NCBI GenBank assembly: GCA_017414845.1
Contig: JAFQJY010000066.1
Location: 1 to 15,103 of the forward strand
Reading direction: 5' to 3'
Source: Alphaproteobacteria bacterium
GTDB lineage: Bacteria; Pseudomonadota; Alphaproteobacteria; RF32; UBA3637
Length of the DNA: 15,103 bases
In this document: piece by piece, positions 1-6,970 of the stretch
Numbering within the stretch: position 1 is the stretch's first letter
Layout of the letters: each line of letters begins with the position of its first letter
Notes under the pieces: model-generated
The model's database searches: none
Seen by the model: only the letters and a program-made list of their open reading frames with translations
What the model was told of the DNA's origin: nothing
Translations under genes and position numbers: made by a program

Positions 1-309
1 CAAAAAGATAATGCAACAAAAGTGATTTTAATGATTGGGGAAGTCGGTTCTACTTTGGAACAGGATGTCGCCTCTGTTTATGCTAAAATGAAAAAAAGAA
101 AACCACTGGTGACCTATGTCGCAGGTGCGTATGTTCCTGATAAAACATATATGGGTAATATCGGTGCTATTGTTAAAACAAAGGAGCAAAGTGCCGAATT
201 TAAAAAAACGGCATTGAAAAAAGCCGGTGCCGTTATTGTGGAATCGCCTGATGAGATGGGCGAGGCTGTCGCTGAGGTGATGGCTCATTTAAAGGAAAAA
301 GAAAAATGA
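1..309 (+). CDS. sucD: Succinyl-CoA ligase (synthetase) alpha subunit-like protein, 3' part
   Basis: This is the C-terminal 102 residues of a SucD-family protein; the 5' part lies outside the window and the frame is open from base 1. In the family, the alpha subunit binds CoA and carries a phospho-histidine, converting succinyl-CoA plus NDP and phosphate to succinate, NTP and CoA in the TCA cycle. The match rests on MIGEVGST (family MIGEIGGS), the VTYVAG strand, and a C-terminal helix with AGAVIVESPDEMGEAV. Oddly, where the family has MGHAGAI with the phosphorylated His, this protein reads MGNIGAI (Asn at bases 157-159), and the following Gly-rich GGKGT stretch is absent. It may be a divergent paralogue without normal ligase chemistry. 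The stop overlaps the start of chpT by ATGA, so the two genes are probably cotranscribed. Family assignment is firm; activity is uncertain. Confidence 0.85.
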   Translation, partial: QKDNATKVILMIGEVGSTLEQDVASVYAKMKKRKPLVTYVAGAYVPDKTYMGNIGAIVKTKEQSAEFKKTALKKAGAVIVESPDEMGEAVAEVMAHLKEKEK

Positions 310-854
310 TGTCCGAGTTTCAACTTCTATATACCCGTATCAGCCATGATTTGGCAGGTATTAGCGGTGCTGTCTATAACGGCGTGGAATTATTGAGCGA
401 ATCGCCGGAATATCTGGATGAGGCATTGCCTGTTTTAACGGAAAGTACGCAGGATTTAATTGCTCGTTTGCGTTTTTTCAGACAAACATTCGGACTTCCC
501 GCCGAGAAAACGGAAGATGCGACTGCTCTTTATCTGAAAACACTCTCCAATCCGATAGAATTACAGGGAACTTGTGAAACACAAATTCAGAAAATGCTGG
601 CGTTGACATTGTCTGATGTAATGATTCGGGGCGGGCATATTCAGGTAAAAGAAAACGAACTTATCGGAAAAACACAGCGTTTCAGTGAAAGCGTAAGTCT
701 TTTAAATGATGTTTTTTCGGGGAAAACGGACGGACTGTCCGAGAAAAACATTCCTGCCCGAATAGCATATCTTTGCGCCGAAAAGGAAAAGAAATCCATC
801 CGAATCGCCCTTGATACGGATAAAGTGACGCTGAGCGTTCTTTCAAAAGATTAG
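306..854 (+). CDS. chpT: Histidine phosphotransferase ChpT
   Basis: 182 residues. ChpT is a dimeric cytoplasmic phosphotransferase that relays phosphate from the hybrid kinase CckA to CtrA (and to CpdR) in alphaproteobacteria. The N-terminus shows the DHp-like helix with the phospho-accepting motif RISHDLAG (His at residue 14) followed by [10 protein letters not shown], the hallmark of the family. The rest is a degenerate HATPase-like domain with no recognisable ATP-binding G boxes, as expected for ChpT. The protein is a little short for the family, mostly because it begins right at the first helix. Two adjacent ATGs (306 and 309) are possible; the first overlaps the upstream stop as ATGA, so translation is likely coupled to the SucD-like gene. 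Its stop overlaps that of ctrA, its expected phosphorelay partner, on the other strand. Confidence 0.88.
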   Translation: MMSEFQLLYTRISHDLAGISGAVYNGVELLSESPEYLDEALPVLTESTQDLIARLRFFRQTFGLPAEKTEDATALYLKTLSNPIELQGTCETQIQKMLALTLSDVMIRGGHIQVKENELIGKTQRFSESVSLLNDVFSGKTDGLSEKNIPARIAYLCAEKEKKSIRIALDTDKVTLSVLSKD

Positions 855-1540
855 TTTTTGGAAGAATCCTGTAAGATATAACCCCGTCCCCAATTCGTGC
901 CGATATAGTCATAATCGCCACAACCGGTTGCGTCTGTCAGTTTTTTACGGATTTTACAAATGAATACATCAATAATTTTGGCCTCAGGTTCATCCATACC
1001 GTCATAAAGATGATAGAGGAACTGTTCTTTGCTGAGTGTTGTTCCTTTACGGAGTGCCAAGAGTTCCACAATCGCAAACTCTTTTCCCGTCAGATGAATC
1101 GGCTTGCCTTGTGCCGTAACGGTTTTGGCATCTAAGTTGACCTCTAAATCACCGATGGTGATAATGGAACCGGCATGTCCTTGCGAACGACGAACAATCG
1201 CACGAATCCGTGCAATCAGTTCGTTTTTGTCAAACGGTTTTGTTAAATAGTCGTCTGCGCCCTCTAAAAAACCTCTGACTTTTTTGTCAGGTGTGTTTAA
1301 TCCGGATAAAATCAGAATCGGCGTTTTGATTTTACTGGCACGTAATTTCTTTAAAACATCAAATCCGGGCATATCCGGCAACATCAAATCCAACAGAATG
1401 ATGTCGTATTCACAAAATTTACCGGTTTCAAGACCGTCTTCTCCTAAATTTTCAACATCAACGACCATACCTTCCTTTGTCAACAACAATTTGATGTTGT
1501 TTGCCATGGATTTGTCATCTTCTACCAGTAAAACACGCAT
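851..1540 (-). CDS. ctrA: Cell-cycle response regulator CtrA
   Basis: 229 residues, OmpR/PhoB-type. CtrA is the DNA-binding master regulator of the alphaproteobacterial cell cycle; when phosphorylated through CckA-ChpT it controls division, motility and, in some species, origin silencing. The receiver domain (about 1-115) has acidic residues E7-D8-D9, phospho-acceptor Asp51 in LLDLMLPDM, and the conserved Lys101 in LTKPF. The C-terminal winged helix (about 130-225) contains [46 protein letters not shown] and WGRGY, almost invariant in CtrA. The C-terminus ends DSSKN, without the two terminal alanines that act as the ClpXP signal in Caulobacter CtrA. It is transcribed divergently from rpmG; the upstream region contains a TTAA-N7-TTAA CtrA box, so autoregulation is likely. 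Confidence 0.96.
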   Translation of the reverse strand: MRVLLVEDDKSMANNIKLLLTKEGMVVDVENLGEDGLETGKFCEYDIILLDLMLPDMPGFDVLKKLRASKIKTPILILSGLNTPDKKVRGFLEGADDYLTKPFDKNELIARIRAIVRRSQGHAGSIITIGDLEVNLDAKTVTAQGKPIHLTGKEFAIVELLALRKGTTLSKEQFLYHLYDGMDEPEAKIIDVFICKIRKKLTDATGCGDYDYIGTNWGRGYILQDSSKN

Positions 1541-1573
1541 AAAGGCCTCACTTTGTTAAAATTGGTTAAATGT

Positions 1574-1592
1574 TTAACAAGAAGTTAACCAT
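1574..1592 (-). promoter_or_regulatory. CtrA box in the ctrA upstream region
   Basis: TTAA (1574-1577), 7 bases, TTAA (1585-1588) gives the full CtrA consensus TTAA-N7-TTAA, and the plus-strand half extends as TTAACCAT (1585-1592), the extended half-site. Two more TTAA half-sites lie on the ctrA side at 1556-1559 and 1566-1569. The full site starts about 34 bp from the ctrA start codon and overlaps the -10 element of the best candidate ctrA promoter, which fits negative autoregulation. The match is seen directly; function is inferred. Confidence 0.7.
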
Positions 1593-1611
1593 TTTTGCGT
1601 ACAGATTTCAA
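1583..1611 (-). promoter_or_regulatory. Candidate sigma70 promoter of ctrA
   Basis: On the minus strand TTGAAA (1611-1606), 17 bases, TTAACT (1588-1583). The -35 is good and the -10 is weak. The -10 coincides with one half of the CtrA box, so bound CtrA would compete with RNA polymerase or, if it activates, the true start lies further downstream. Confidence 0.4.
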
Positions 1612-1658
1612 GTAAAAAATAAAAAAAATGCTTTTTTTTAAAGTTTTTTAAATTTTTC

Positions 1659-1687
1659 TTGACTTTATAAAAAAAGTCCCGTATCAT
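1659..1687 (+). promoter_or_regulatory. Sigma70 promoter of rpmG
   Basis: TTGACT (1659-1664), 17 bases, TATCAT (1682-1687), placed 47 bp before the rpmG start codon and preceded by a long A/T-rich stretch (1611-1658) that could act as an UP element. It points away from ctrA. Confidence 0.7.
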
Positions 1688-1733
1688 CCGAACCCTGTAA
1701 TTTAGATTCTAAAAGAAGCAAAGGTAAAGACAA

Positions 1734-1901
1734 ATGGCAAAACCAACAACGATTCAAATTAAACTTGAAGCCACGGACGGATCAGGCCACTTTTATGTAG
1801 CAAAAAAGAATCCAAGAACAAAACCGGAAAAAATGGAAGTCAATAAGTACAATCCTAAAACCCGGAAACATGTGAAATACGTGGAAAAGAAAATCAAGTA
1901 G
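1734..1901 (+). CDS. rpmG: 50S ribosomal protein L33
   Basis: 55 residues, the normal length for bacterial L33, a small protein of the large ribosomal subunit near the E site. It begins [14 protein letters not shown] and includes [27 protein letters not shown] and a KYVEKKIK end, the standard L33 pattern. There are no cysteines, so this is the zinc-independent (C-minus) form. A purine-rich AAGAAGCAAAGG stretch lies shortly upstream of the ATG. It is a monocistronic gene with its own promoter at 1659-1687 and a strong terminator immediately after the stop codon. Neighbours are ctrA (divergent) and the Bax inhibitor-1 family gene downstream. Confidence 0.95.
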   Translation: MAKPTTIQIKLEATDGSGHFYVAKKNPRTKPEKMEVNKYNPKTRKHVKYVEKKIK

Positions 1902-1906
1902 AAACA

Positions 1907-1936
1907 AAGAGGAGAGGCTTTCTCCTCTTGTTTTTT
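1907..1936 (+). terminator. Rho-independent terminator of rpmG
   Basis: Perfect 9 bp stem AAGAGGAGA / TCTCCTCTT (1907-1915 with 1921-1929), loop GGCTT, then G and six T. It starts 6 bases after the rpmG stop. Confidence 0.9.
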
Positions 1937-1956
1937 ATTTAAGAACGTCCTATATT
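1928..1956 (+). promoter_or_regulatory. Possible promoter of the Bax inhibitor-1 family gene
   Basis: TATATT (1951-1956) is a good -10 element 36 bp before the start codon. The 17 bp-spaced -35 would be TTGTTT (1928-1933), which is weak and lies inside the rpmG terminator. The gene follows a strong terminator, so some promoter is needed here. Confidence 0.35.
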
Positions 1957-1992
1957 CGTTTTGTATGTGAAATTTAAAAGGAGAATAAAAAG

Positions 1993-2712
1993 ATGAAAAC
2001 AGTTGTTAAAATTTCATCCGTTTCGGGTGTGGATGCAGGGTTGAGGTCTTATCTGCTCGGTGTTTATAATTATATGAGTTTAGGGCTGGTTGTATCGGCA
2101 CTGTGTGCTTATTTAGGGACAACCCCGATGTTTTTTAAACTTCTCTATCGTCTGACGCCACAGGGAATGTTGACTTATTCCTTTTTGGGATGGCTTGTTT
2201 TAATTGCGCCGTTTGTGTTGCTTTTTATGTTCGGTTCTGCCCTTCGTCAATTAAATGTCCAAAAGGCACAGGCTCTTTTTTGGAGTTTTTCCGCATTGAT
2301 GGGATTTGGAACAAGTAGCGCTGTTCTGATGTATTCGGGAACCAGCCTGATGCAGACTTTTTTAGTTGCCTCAGCCTCTTTTGCCGGTATGAGCCTTTAC
2401 GGATATACGACGAAAAAGGATTTAACGGGTCTGGGCGCTTTTTTGAATATGGGGCTTTGGGGTCTTATTTTTGCGATGCTCATCAATTGGTTTATGAAAA
2501 GTCCTGCAATGGGATATGCCATATCCGTTATCGGAGTCGGTATTTTTGTCGGTTTGACGGCATTTCATACCCAACAGGTACGTGATATGTACGATTCTGC
2601 CGATTCGCAGGAGTTGCGTCAGGCAAAAACAATTTCGGGTGCATTGACATTGTATCTGGATTTTATCAACCTGTTTTTGATGTTGCTTCGCTTTTTCGGG
2701 GACAGAAAATAA
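1993..2712 (+). CDS. Bax inhibitor-1 (BI-1)/YccA family inner-membrane protein
   Basis: 239 residues with about seven hydrophobic membrane-spanning segments covering most of the chain after residue 20. The family hallmarks are the N-terminal GLRSYLLGVYNYMSLGL segment and the C-terminal GALTLYLDFINLFLMLLRFFG, both close to alphaproteobacterial BI-1 proteins. BI-1 family members are membrane proteins, some of which leak calcium or protons; the E. coli relative YccA interacts with the FtsH protease. The exact role here is unknown. The start is supported by AAGGAGA located 8-9 bases upstream. It is apparently monocistronic, lying between the rpmG terminator and its own terminator at 2750-2783. 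Confidence 0.92.
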   Translation: MKTVVKISSVSGVDAGLRSYLLGVYNYMSLGLVVSALCAYLGTTPMFFKLLYRLTPQGMLTYSFLGWLVLIAPFVLLFMFGSALRQLNVQKAQALFWSFSALMGFGTSSAVLMYSGTSLMQTFLVASASFAGMSLYGYTTKKDLTGLGAFLNMGLWGLIFAMLINWFMKSPAMGYAISVIGVGIFVGLTAFHTQQVRDMYDSADSQELRQAKTISGALTLYLDFINLFLMLLRFFGDRK

Positions 2713-2749
2713 GGTTTATGACATAATTGAATATGTTTTTTTGAAAATT

Positions 2750-2783
2750 ATCGCCTAAAGACGCTGTTTTTTAGGCGATTTTT
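2750..2783 (+). terminator. Rho-independent terminator after the BI-1 family gene
   Basis: 10 bp stem ATCGCCTAAA / TTTAGGCGAT (2750-2759 with 2770-2779), loop of 10 bases, followed by a T-run ending at 2783. It lies 38 bases after the stop codon and directly before the rpoH promoter. Confidence 0.85.
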
Positions 2784-2784
2784 C

Positions 2785-2812
2785 TTGACAGCCTGTTTAA
2801 AAGGTGTAAAAT
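2785..2812 (+). promoter_or_regulatory. Sigma70 promoter of rpoH
   Basis: TTGACA (2785-2790, full consensus), 16 bases, TAAAAT (2807-2812, 5 of 6). Transcription would begin near 2819, leaving a leader of about 85 nt before the rpoH start. No sigma32-type element is evident, so basal expression is probably housekeeping. Confidence 0.75.
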
Positions 2813-2905
2813 GAAACTTCGTCGTAAGGCTTTTTATAAAGATTGCGACGACGGGTCTGCCTTCAAGGGGGCCGGTGATATTGCTTTAAGAGAAAGGATA
2901 TGACA

Positions 2906-3760
2906 ATGACAAATATGGCTGTTATCCCGACGTTACAGGGAAATTCGCTCACACTGTATCTGCGTGAAATTACAAAGTTTCCGATGCTTCCGGCAGAAAC
3001 GGAATATATGCTTGCAAAACGTTATCAGGAACATCAGGATTTATCTGCGGCTCATCAATTGACGACCTCACATTTGCGTTTGGCAGCAAAAGTTGCGCTG
3101 TCTTTCAGACATTACGGACTTCCGTTGGCTGATTTAATTTCGGAAGCAAATATCGGACTGATGCAGGCTATTAAGAAGTTTGATCCGGATAAGGGATTTC
3201 GTCTGTCAACTTATGCGATTTGGTGGATAAAGGCATCTGTATCCGATTTTATTTTAAAATCGTGGTCGCTTGTTAAAATCGGTACGATTGCAACACAGAA
3301 ACGGCTGTTTTATAATCTCAATAAAATCAAGGCAAAACTGGGATTATACAGCAATATGGCACTGGATGTGGAAACAACCGAAAAAATAGCAAAACAACTC
3401 GGCGTCTCCGAAAAAGAAATTTGGGAAATGGATCAGAGATTACATGGCGATTGTTCTTTAAATGAAACGGCTTATGATGATTCGGAAGAAGAAAAAATGA
3501 CGCTGTTGACGGATGATACGGCTAATGCCGAAGATGCTTTTGCAGAGAAACAGGAAAGAACCATTCGTAATAAAAAACTGGCCGAGGCGATTGCGACGCT
3601 TCAGCCCAGAGAACAGGAAATCGTTCGGGCTCGGTTTTTAAGTGATGAACCTGAAACGTTGGAAGATTTAGGGATTCGCTTTCAAATCAGTCGGGAACGT
3701 GTCCGTCAGATTGAAGCAAAAGCCTTTCAGAAAATATCTGCGTATATGAAAGCCGCTTAA
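2906..3760 (+). CDS. rpoH: RNA polymerase sigma factor RpoH (sigma32, heat shock)
   Basis: 284 residues from ATG 2906. RpoH directs RNA polymerase to chaperone and protease genes. Region 1.2 is SLTLYLREITKFPMLPAETEYMLAKRYQ; region 2 has LADLISEANIGLMQAIKKFDPDKGFRLSTYAIWWIKASV with the core-binding and -10 recognition helices; the RpoH box QKRLFYNL follows at about 131-138, separating it from RpoD; region 4.2 is TLEDLGIRFQISRERVRQIE (251-270). An ATG at 2900 is in frame, but the AAAGGA Shine-Dalgarno (2893-2898) sits 7 bases from 2906 and only 1 from 2900, so 2906 is preferred. Some alphaproteobacteria carry several rpoH copies; only this one is visible. Its 3' end abuts the convergent HIT gene with a 1 bp gap. 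Confidence 0.93.
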   Translation: MTNMAVIPTLQGNSLTLYLREITKFPMLPAETEYMLAKRYQEHQDLSAAHQLTTSHLRLAAKVALSFRHYGLPLADLISEANIGLMQAIKKFDPDKGFRLSTYAIWWIKASVSDFILKSWSLVKIGTIATQKRLFYNLNKIKAKLGLYSNMALDVETTEKIAKQLGVSEKEIWEMDQRLHGDCSLNETAYDDSEEEKMTLLTDDTANAEDAFAEKQERTIRNKKLAEAIATLQPREQEIVRARFLSDEPETLEDLGIRFQISRERVRQIEAKAFQKISAYMKAA

Positions 3761-3761
3761 A

Positions 3762-4097
3762 TTAAAATCCGGCAAGGATGTGTGCGTGAAGGTGAGGAAC
3801 TTCCTGACCTGCGCCGGCGCCGACATTAAAGACGATTCTGTATCCGCCTTCAACAAGACCGTTTTGACGTGCAACGGCAACAATGGCTCTGCTAAATCCG
3901 AGGATTTCTTCTTCATCGGCGTTGCTCAACATATCCGTGTAATCCGTATAAGCACCTTTCGGCAGAACCAATAAATGAACAGGGGCTTTCGGATGAATAT
4001 CCTTAAACGCAACGGCGTAATCATCTTCATAGATAAAATCCGTCGGAATTTCTTTTCGTAAAATTTTAGCAAAAATATTATCGGTGTTGTATGTCAT
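3762..4097 (-). CDS. HIT family nucleotide-binding hydrolase (HinT-like)
   Basis: 111 residues. HIT proteins are small dimeric nucleotidyl hydrolases/transferases acting on AMP-lysine and related adenylates. The histidine triad is visible as VPHLHAHILAG near the C-terminus (His102, 104, 106), with the N-terminal NIFAKILRKEIPTDFIYEDDYAVAF and PKAPVHLLVLPK strands typical of the HinT branch. The protein stops five residues after the last triad histidine, whereas most HinT proteins continue about ten more residues (often GRPLGPM-like), so the end is unusually short. The start is set by AAGGAGA 7 bases upstream. It is convergent with rpoH and divergent from ndk, sharing the 119 bp between them. 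Confidence 0.9.
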   Translation of the reverse strand: MTYNTDNIFAKILRKEIPTDFIYEDDYAVAFKDIHPKAPVHLLVLPKGAYTDYTDMLSNADEEEILGFSRAIVAVARQNGLVEGGYRIVFNVGAGAGQEVPHLHAHILAGF

Positions 4098-4122
4098 TTT
4101 TATTCTCCTTTTAAATATGAGT

Positions 4123-4151
4123 TTTTTATCACGATTTTATGTTCAACGCAA
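4123..4151 (-). promoter_or_regulatory. Candidate promoter of the HIT gene
   Basis: Minus strand TTGCGT (4151-4146), 17 bases, TAAAAA (4128-4123), about 26 bp before the start codon. Both elements are imperfect but correctly spaced. Confidence 0.4.
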
Positions 4152-4160
4152 TCGTTTTTC

Positions 4161-4189
4161 TTGCAAAAAAGAGAAAAATAGGCTAAAAC
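4161..4189 (+). promoter_or_regulatory. Candidate promoter of the ndk operon
   Basis: TTGCAA (4161-4166), 17 bases, TAAAAC (4184-4189), 27 bp before the ndk start. It diverges from the HIT promoter, with about 9 bp between the two -35 elements. Confidence 0.5.
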
Positions 4190-4216
4190 TGAAACAGGAA
4201 AGAAAAGGAGAATAAA

Positions 4217-4633
4217 ATGGAAAGAACATTTTCAATGATAAAGCCGGATGCAACGGCACGAAACATTACGGGCAAAATTATTTCTAAACTGGAAGAGGCC
4301 GGTCTTCGGATTGTCGCTCAAAAACGAATCCGTATGACAAAAGAACAGGCAGAACGTTTCTATGGCGTCCACAAAGGAAAGCCTTTTTTTGACGAGTTGG
4401 TTGAATTTATGACTTCCGGCCCGACAATCGTTCAGGTTTTGGAAGGGGAAAATGCTATTTTGAAAAATCGTGAAGTAATGGGCGCAACGAATCCGGAAAA
4501 AGCCGAAGAAGGAACGATTCGTAAACTCTATGCCGAAAGTATGGGACGCAATAGTGTTCACGGTTCGGATGCACCTGAGACGGCAAAAGAGGAAATTGCT
4601 TTCTTTTTTAGTGAAAGTGAGATTGTCGGTTGA
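4217..4633 (+). CDS. ndk: Nucleoside diphosphate kinase
   Basis: 138 residues, the usual length. NDK transfers the gamma phosphate of ATP to other NDPs through a phospho-histidine, balancing NTP and dNTP pools in the cytoplasm. Motifs are the N-terminal [11 protein letters not shown] with the catalytic Lys9, the Kpn-loop region [17 protein letters not shown], and the active-site RNSVHGSDA with His115. The start is preceded by AAGGAGA at the same spacing as the HIT and BI-1 genes. It is the first gene of a coupled operon: its TGA stop shares a base with the ATG of the DUF2066 gene. With a HIT hydrolase divergent from it, this locus is weighted to nucleotide metabolism. Confidence 0.97.
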   Translation: MERTFSMIKPDATARNITGKIISKLEEAGLRIVAQKRIRMTKEQAERFYGVHKGKPFFDELVEFMTSGPTIVQVLEGENAILKNREVMGATNPEKAEEGTIRKLYAESMGRNSVHGSDAPETAKEEIAFFFSESEIVG

Positions 4634-5922
4634 TGCGTTTATTTGTTTTATTGGGTCTGTTGTTTTTTTCCGTCAGCGCAAGGGCAGATTTGTTTCTTGT
4701 TGAGCGGGTTCATACGGACGTGACGGATAAAGATGCGACGACGGCACGGGAAAAGGCGTTGACGATTGCGCAGGAAAAGGCATTTTCTATTTTGCTGGAC
4801 AATCTGATTTTAGAGGAAGATAAATTTAAAATAGGAACGCCGGAAACAGCGGAAATTTTGAATCTGGTTGAGGATTTTTCCGTTTCGGAAGAAAAGGCTT
4901 CTTCCGTCCGTTATATGGCAGATGTCAATGTCCATTTTGACACCAAAGACGTTCAGGATTTTTTACAAAGTAAATCTGTCCCGTATCTGTCTTTGGGTGC
5001 AGAAAGACATTTAATTTTACCGGTTTATACCTCGTATAAAAAAACAAGATTGTGGGAAGAGAACAATCCGTGGCGTGAAGTTTGGAAGAATAAAACAACG
5101 ACGTTGGTTCCGTTGATTTTGCCCCTCGGCGATGTAGACGATATGCTCGTTTATTCTTCTCAGACTTTAAAGGATGAGGATTTAACGGATTTAACGCCGA
5201 TGCTGAAACGCTATGAGGCAGAAAAGGCTCTTGTGTTAGAGGCTTCTTATTATAAAGATACGGCACAAATTAAAGTGACGGTTCGTCCTTTCAAAAATGA
5301 AAAGAGTCCTCTCGGCAGTTTTTCTTTTATGATGCCTGTTGAAAACAATCATGTTACCTATGCTTTGGAACAGTCGGCAGAAAAAGTACAAAAACTGCTT
5401 GTTCAAAAGTGGAAAGAGGCGAACGTTGTTCGGACGGATAATCCTGAGTTTTTGACGGCTATTGTTCCGATAAAAGACCTGAAATTTTGGGTGCGGATGC
5501 AAAAACGTTTGAAAAAAGTTGAACTGATAAAAAAATATGATGTGAAAGCCGTTCGCAGAGATCAGGCGCAGGTTGAGATTTTCTTTGTCGGCGACCTAAA
5601 ACCTTTTTTGGAAAAGTTAAAAGACGACGGTTTGTTTTTAGCACCCTCTCAAAACGGCTTATGGAGTCTGCGTGACATAAGCGAGGTGTCTCAGGAAGAA
5701 ATGGATTCTCTCGTGATACCGGAACTTCGTAAAAGTATTCAATTTCCGATTGTCGGTATGGAAAGTTGGAAACCTATTTCTTCTGTTCCCGTGGAAAAAA
5801 CGGACGAAGGCGTTTTGTCGGAAATAAACGAAGAAGGACAGTCTGTATCCGAGACATTTGATGACGGATTTAAGGAAGGATTTATCAACAGAGCAATTAT
5901 TTGGGAGAATGTCGGTGAGTAA
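4633..5922 (+). CDS. Secreted/periplasmic DUF2066 domain protein
   Basis: 429 residues from ATG 4633. The first 18 residues form a clear signal peptide (hydrophobic FVLLGLLFFSV, cleavage after ARA), so the protein is probably periplasmic or membrane-associated. The following DLFLVERVHTDVTDKDATTAREKALTIAQEKAF matches the start of DUF2066, a family of unknown function commonly found next to PerM-type permeases and hdaA in alphaproteobacteria. The remainder is mixed alpha/beta without recognised catalytic motifs; the last 50 residues are acidic and low in complexity. The start is chosen because ATG overlaps the ndk stop (TGATG) and opens the signal peptide directly; a TTG one codon upstream is less likely. 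Its stop is overlapped by the permease start. Confidence 0.82.
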   Translation: MRLFVLLGLLFFSVSARADLFLVERVHTDVTDKDATTAREKALTIAQEKAFSILLDNLILEEDKFKIGTPETAEILNLVEDFSVSEEKASSVRYMADVNVHFDTKDVQDFLQSKSVPYLSLGAERHLILPVYTSYKKTRLWEENNPWREVWKNKTTTLVPLILPLGDVDDMLVYSSQTLKDEDLTDLTPMLKRYEAEKALVLEASYYKDTAQIKVTVRPFKNEKSPLGSFSFMMPVENNHVTYALEQSAEKVQKLLVQKWKEANVVRTDNPEFLTAIVPIKDLKFWVRMQKRLKKVELIKKYDVKAVRRDQAQVEIFFVGDLKPFLEKLKDDGLFLAPSQNGLWSLRDISEVSQEEMDSLVIPELRKSIQFPIVGMESWKPISSVPVEKTDEGVLSEINEEGQSVSETFDDGFKEGFINRAIIWENVGE

Positions 5923-6970
5923 AAAATCAATGCTTTTATGGGGTGCTTTTGCTATCCTTTTCGGATTGACACTTTACGGTGTCAGAGGGATTTTGTTCCC
6001 GTTTGTTTTAAGTTTTGTTTTGGCATATTTACTCAACCCGATTTCCGAAAAATTAGCCGTTAAAACAAAAATGCCGGTATTGGCGCCGTTTTTCGTTGTT
6101 GCCGGCGGAATCGTTCTGATACTTCTGTCATTGATGTTGCTGATACCGATATTACAGACACAAGTGACGGCTTTTGCAGATAAGGTGCCGTCTTATGCGT
6201 CTGCATTATGGCAGAAGATTTTGCCGATGCTCAATGAACTGGAAGGTTATATGGATGAGGGGCGTTTGGAAACATTACGGCAAAGTTTGTCAGGTAAAAG
6301 TACTTTGATATTACGAGAAGTCGGTAAAGCCATGATGTCCTTATTCTCCGGAGGAATGGTTCTTTTTGATGTTGCGACTTTTGTGATTATTACGCCTGTG
6401 ATTACCTATTATTTGTTGGCAGACTGGAATAAGATAACGGCACAGGTTGAAAACCTGTTTCCTCGCCCGTATGTCAAACCGATAAATAAGCGTTTGAAAC
6501 AGATTGATACGTTACTTTCTGCCTTTGTTCGGGGGCAGGCGATGGTCTGTTTGTTTTTGGCTTTGTTCTATGGTGTCGGTTTAACACTTATCGGTGTTGA
6601 TTTGGGATTTGCAGTCGGGTTTTTGGCCGGTGTTTTCTCGTTCGTGCCATATATGGGAACAATGACGGGATTTGTTTTATCTCTGTTGCTGGCTTTAACG
6701 CAAGGGGCTTCTTGGCCGTTGTTTGCTTTAATCGTTGCCGTATTCCTTATAGGGCAGTTTATTGAAGGGTATATTTTAACGCCGAAACTGGTCGGTGATA
6801 AAGTCGGACTTCATCCGGCGTGGATTATTTTTGCTCTGTTTGCCGGAGGAGCGTTGTTTGGGTTTACCGGCGTTTTGTTGGCTGTTCCTTTGTTTACGAT
6901 TTTAAAAGTTGTCGGACAGGTCGTTATAGAAGCCTATCAAAAAACGGCGTTTTATAAGGGGAAAGTATGA
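5915..6970 (+). CDS. AI-2E family transporter (PerM-like permease)
   Basis: About 351 residues, integral inner-membrane protein with roughly 7-8 hydrophobic segments. The family includes PerM, the autoinducer-2 exporter TqsA and Na+/H+ antiporters; the substrate here cannot be told. Typical features are the N-terminal RGILFPFVLSFVLAYLLNPISEKL, a long amphipathic central stretch, FVIITPVITYYLLADW, and the C-terminal GQFIEGYILTPKLVGDKVGLHPAWIIFALFAGGALFG that is almost diagnostic. The start is uncertain: GTG 5915 is favoured because GGGAG (5903-5907) is 7 bases away; ATG 5909 is in frame but too close. Either start overlaps the DUF2066 stop. The stop overlaps hdaA by ATGA, continuing the coupled operon. 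Confidence 0.88.
   Translation: MSKKSMLLWGAFAILFGLTLYGVRGILFPFVLSFVLAYLLNPISEKLAVKTKMPVLAPFFVVAGGIVLILLSLMLLIPILQTQVTAFADKVPSYASALWQKILPMLNELEGYMDEGRLETLRQSLSGKSTLILREVGKAMMSLFSGGMVLFDVATFVIITPVITYYLLADWNKITAQVENLFPRPYVKPINKRLKQIDTLLSAFVRGQAMVCLFLALFYGVGLTLIGVDLGFAVGFLAGVFSFVPYMGTMTGFVLSLLLALTQGASWPLFALIVAVFLIGQFIEGYILTPKLVGDKVGLHPAWIIFALFAGGALFGFTGVLLAVPLFTILKVVGQVVIEAYQKTAFYKGKV

Noticed and set aside
2811..2903. A 30-codon open frame (MKLRRKAFYKD...) whose stop overlaps ATG 2900 of rpoH, resembling a coupled leader peptide.
   Set aside because: Its ATG lies inside the -10 element of the rpoH promoter, so it would not be on the transcript, and it has no Shine-Dalgarno sequence.
5858..5914. 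Upstream in-frame TTG/ATG starts for the AI-2E permease, adding 19 residues.
   Set aside because: They lie inside the DUF2066 reading frame with no Shine-Dalgarno; the added residues are polar and not typical of the family.
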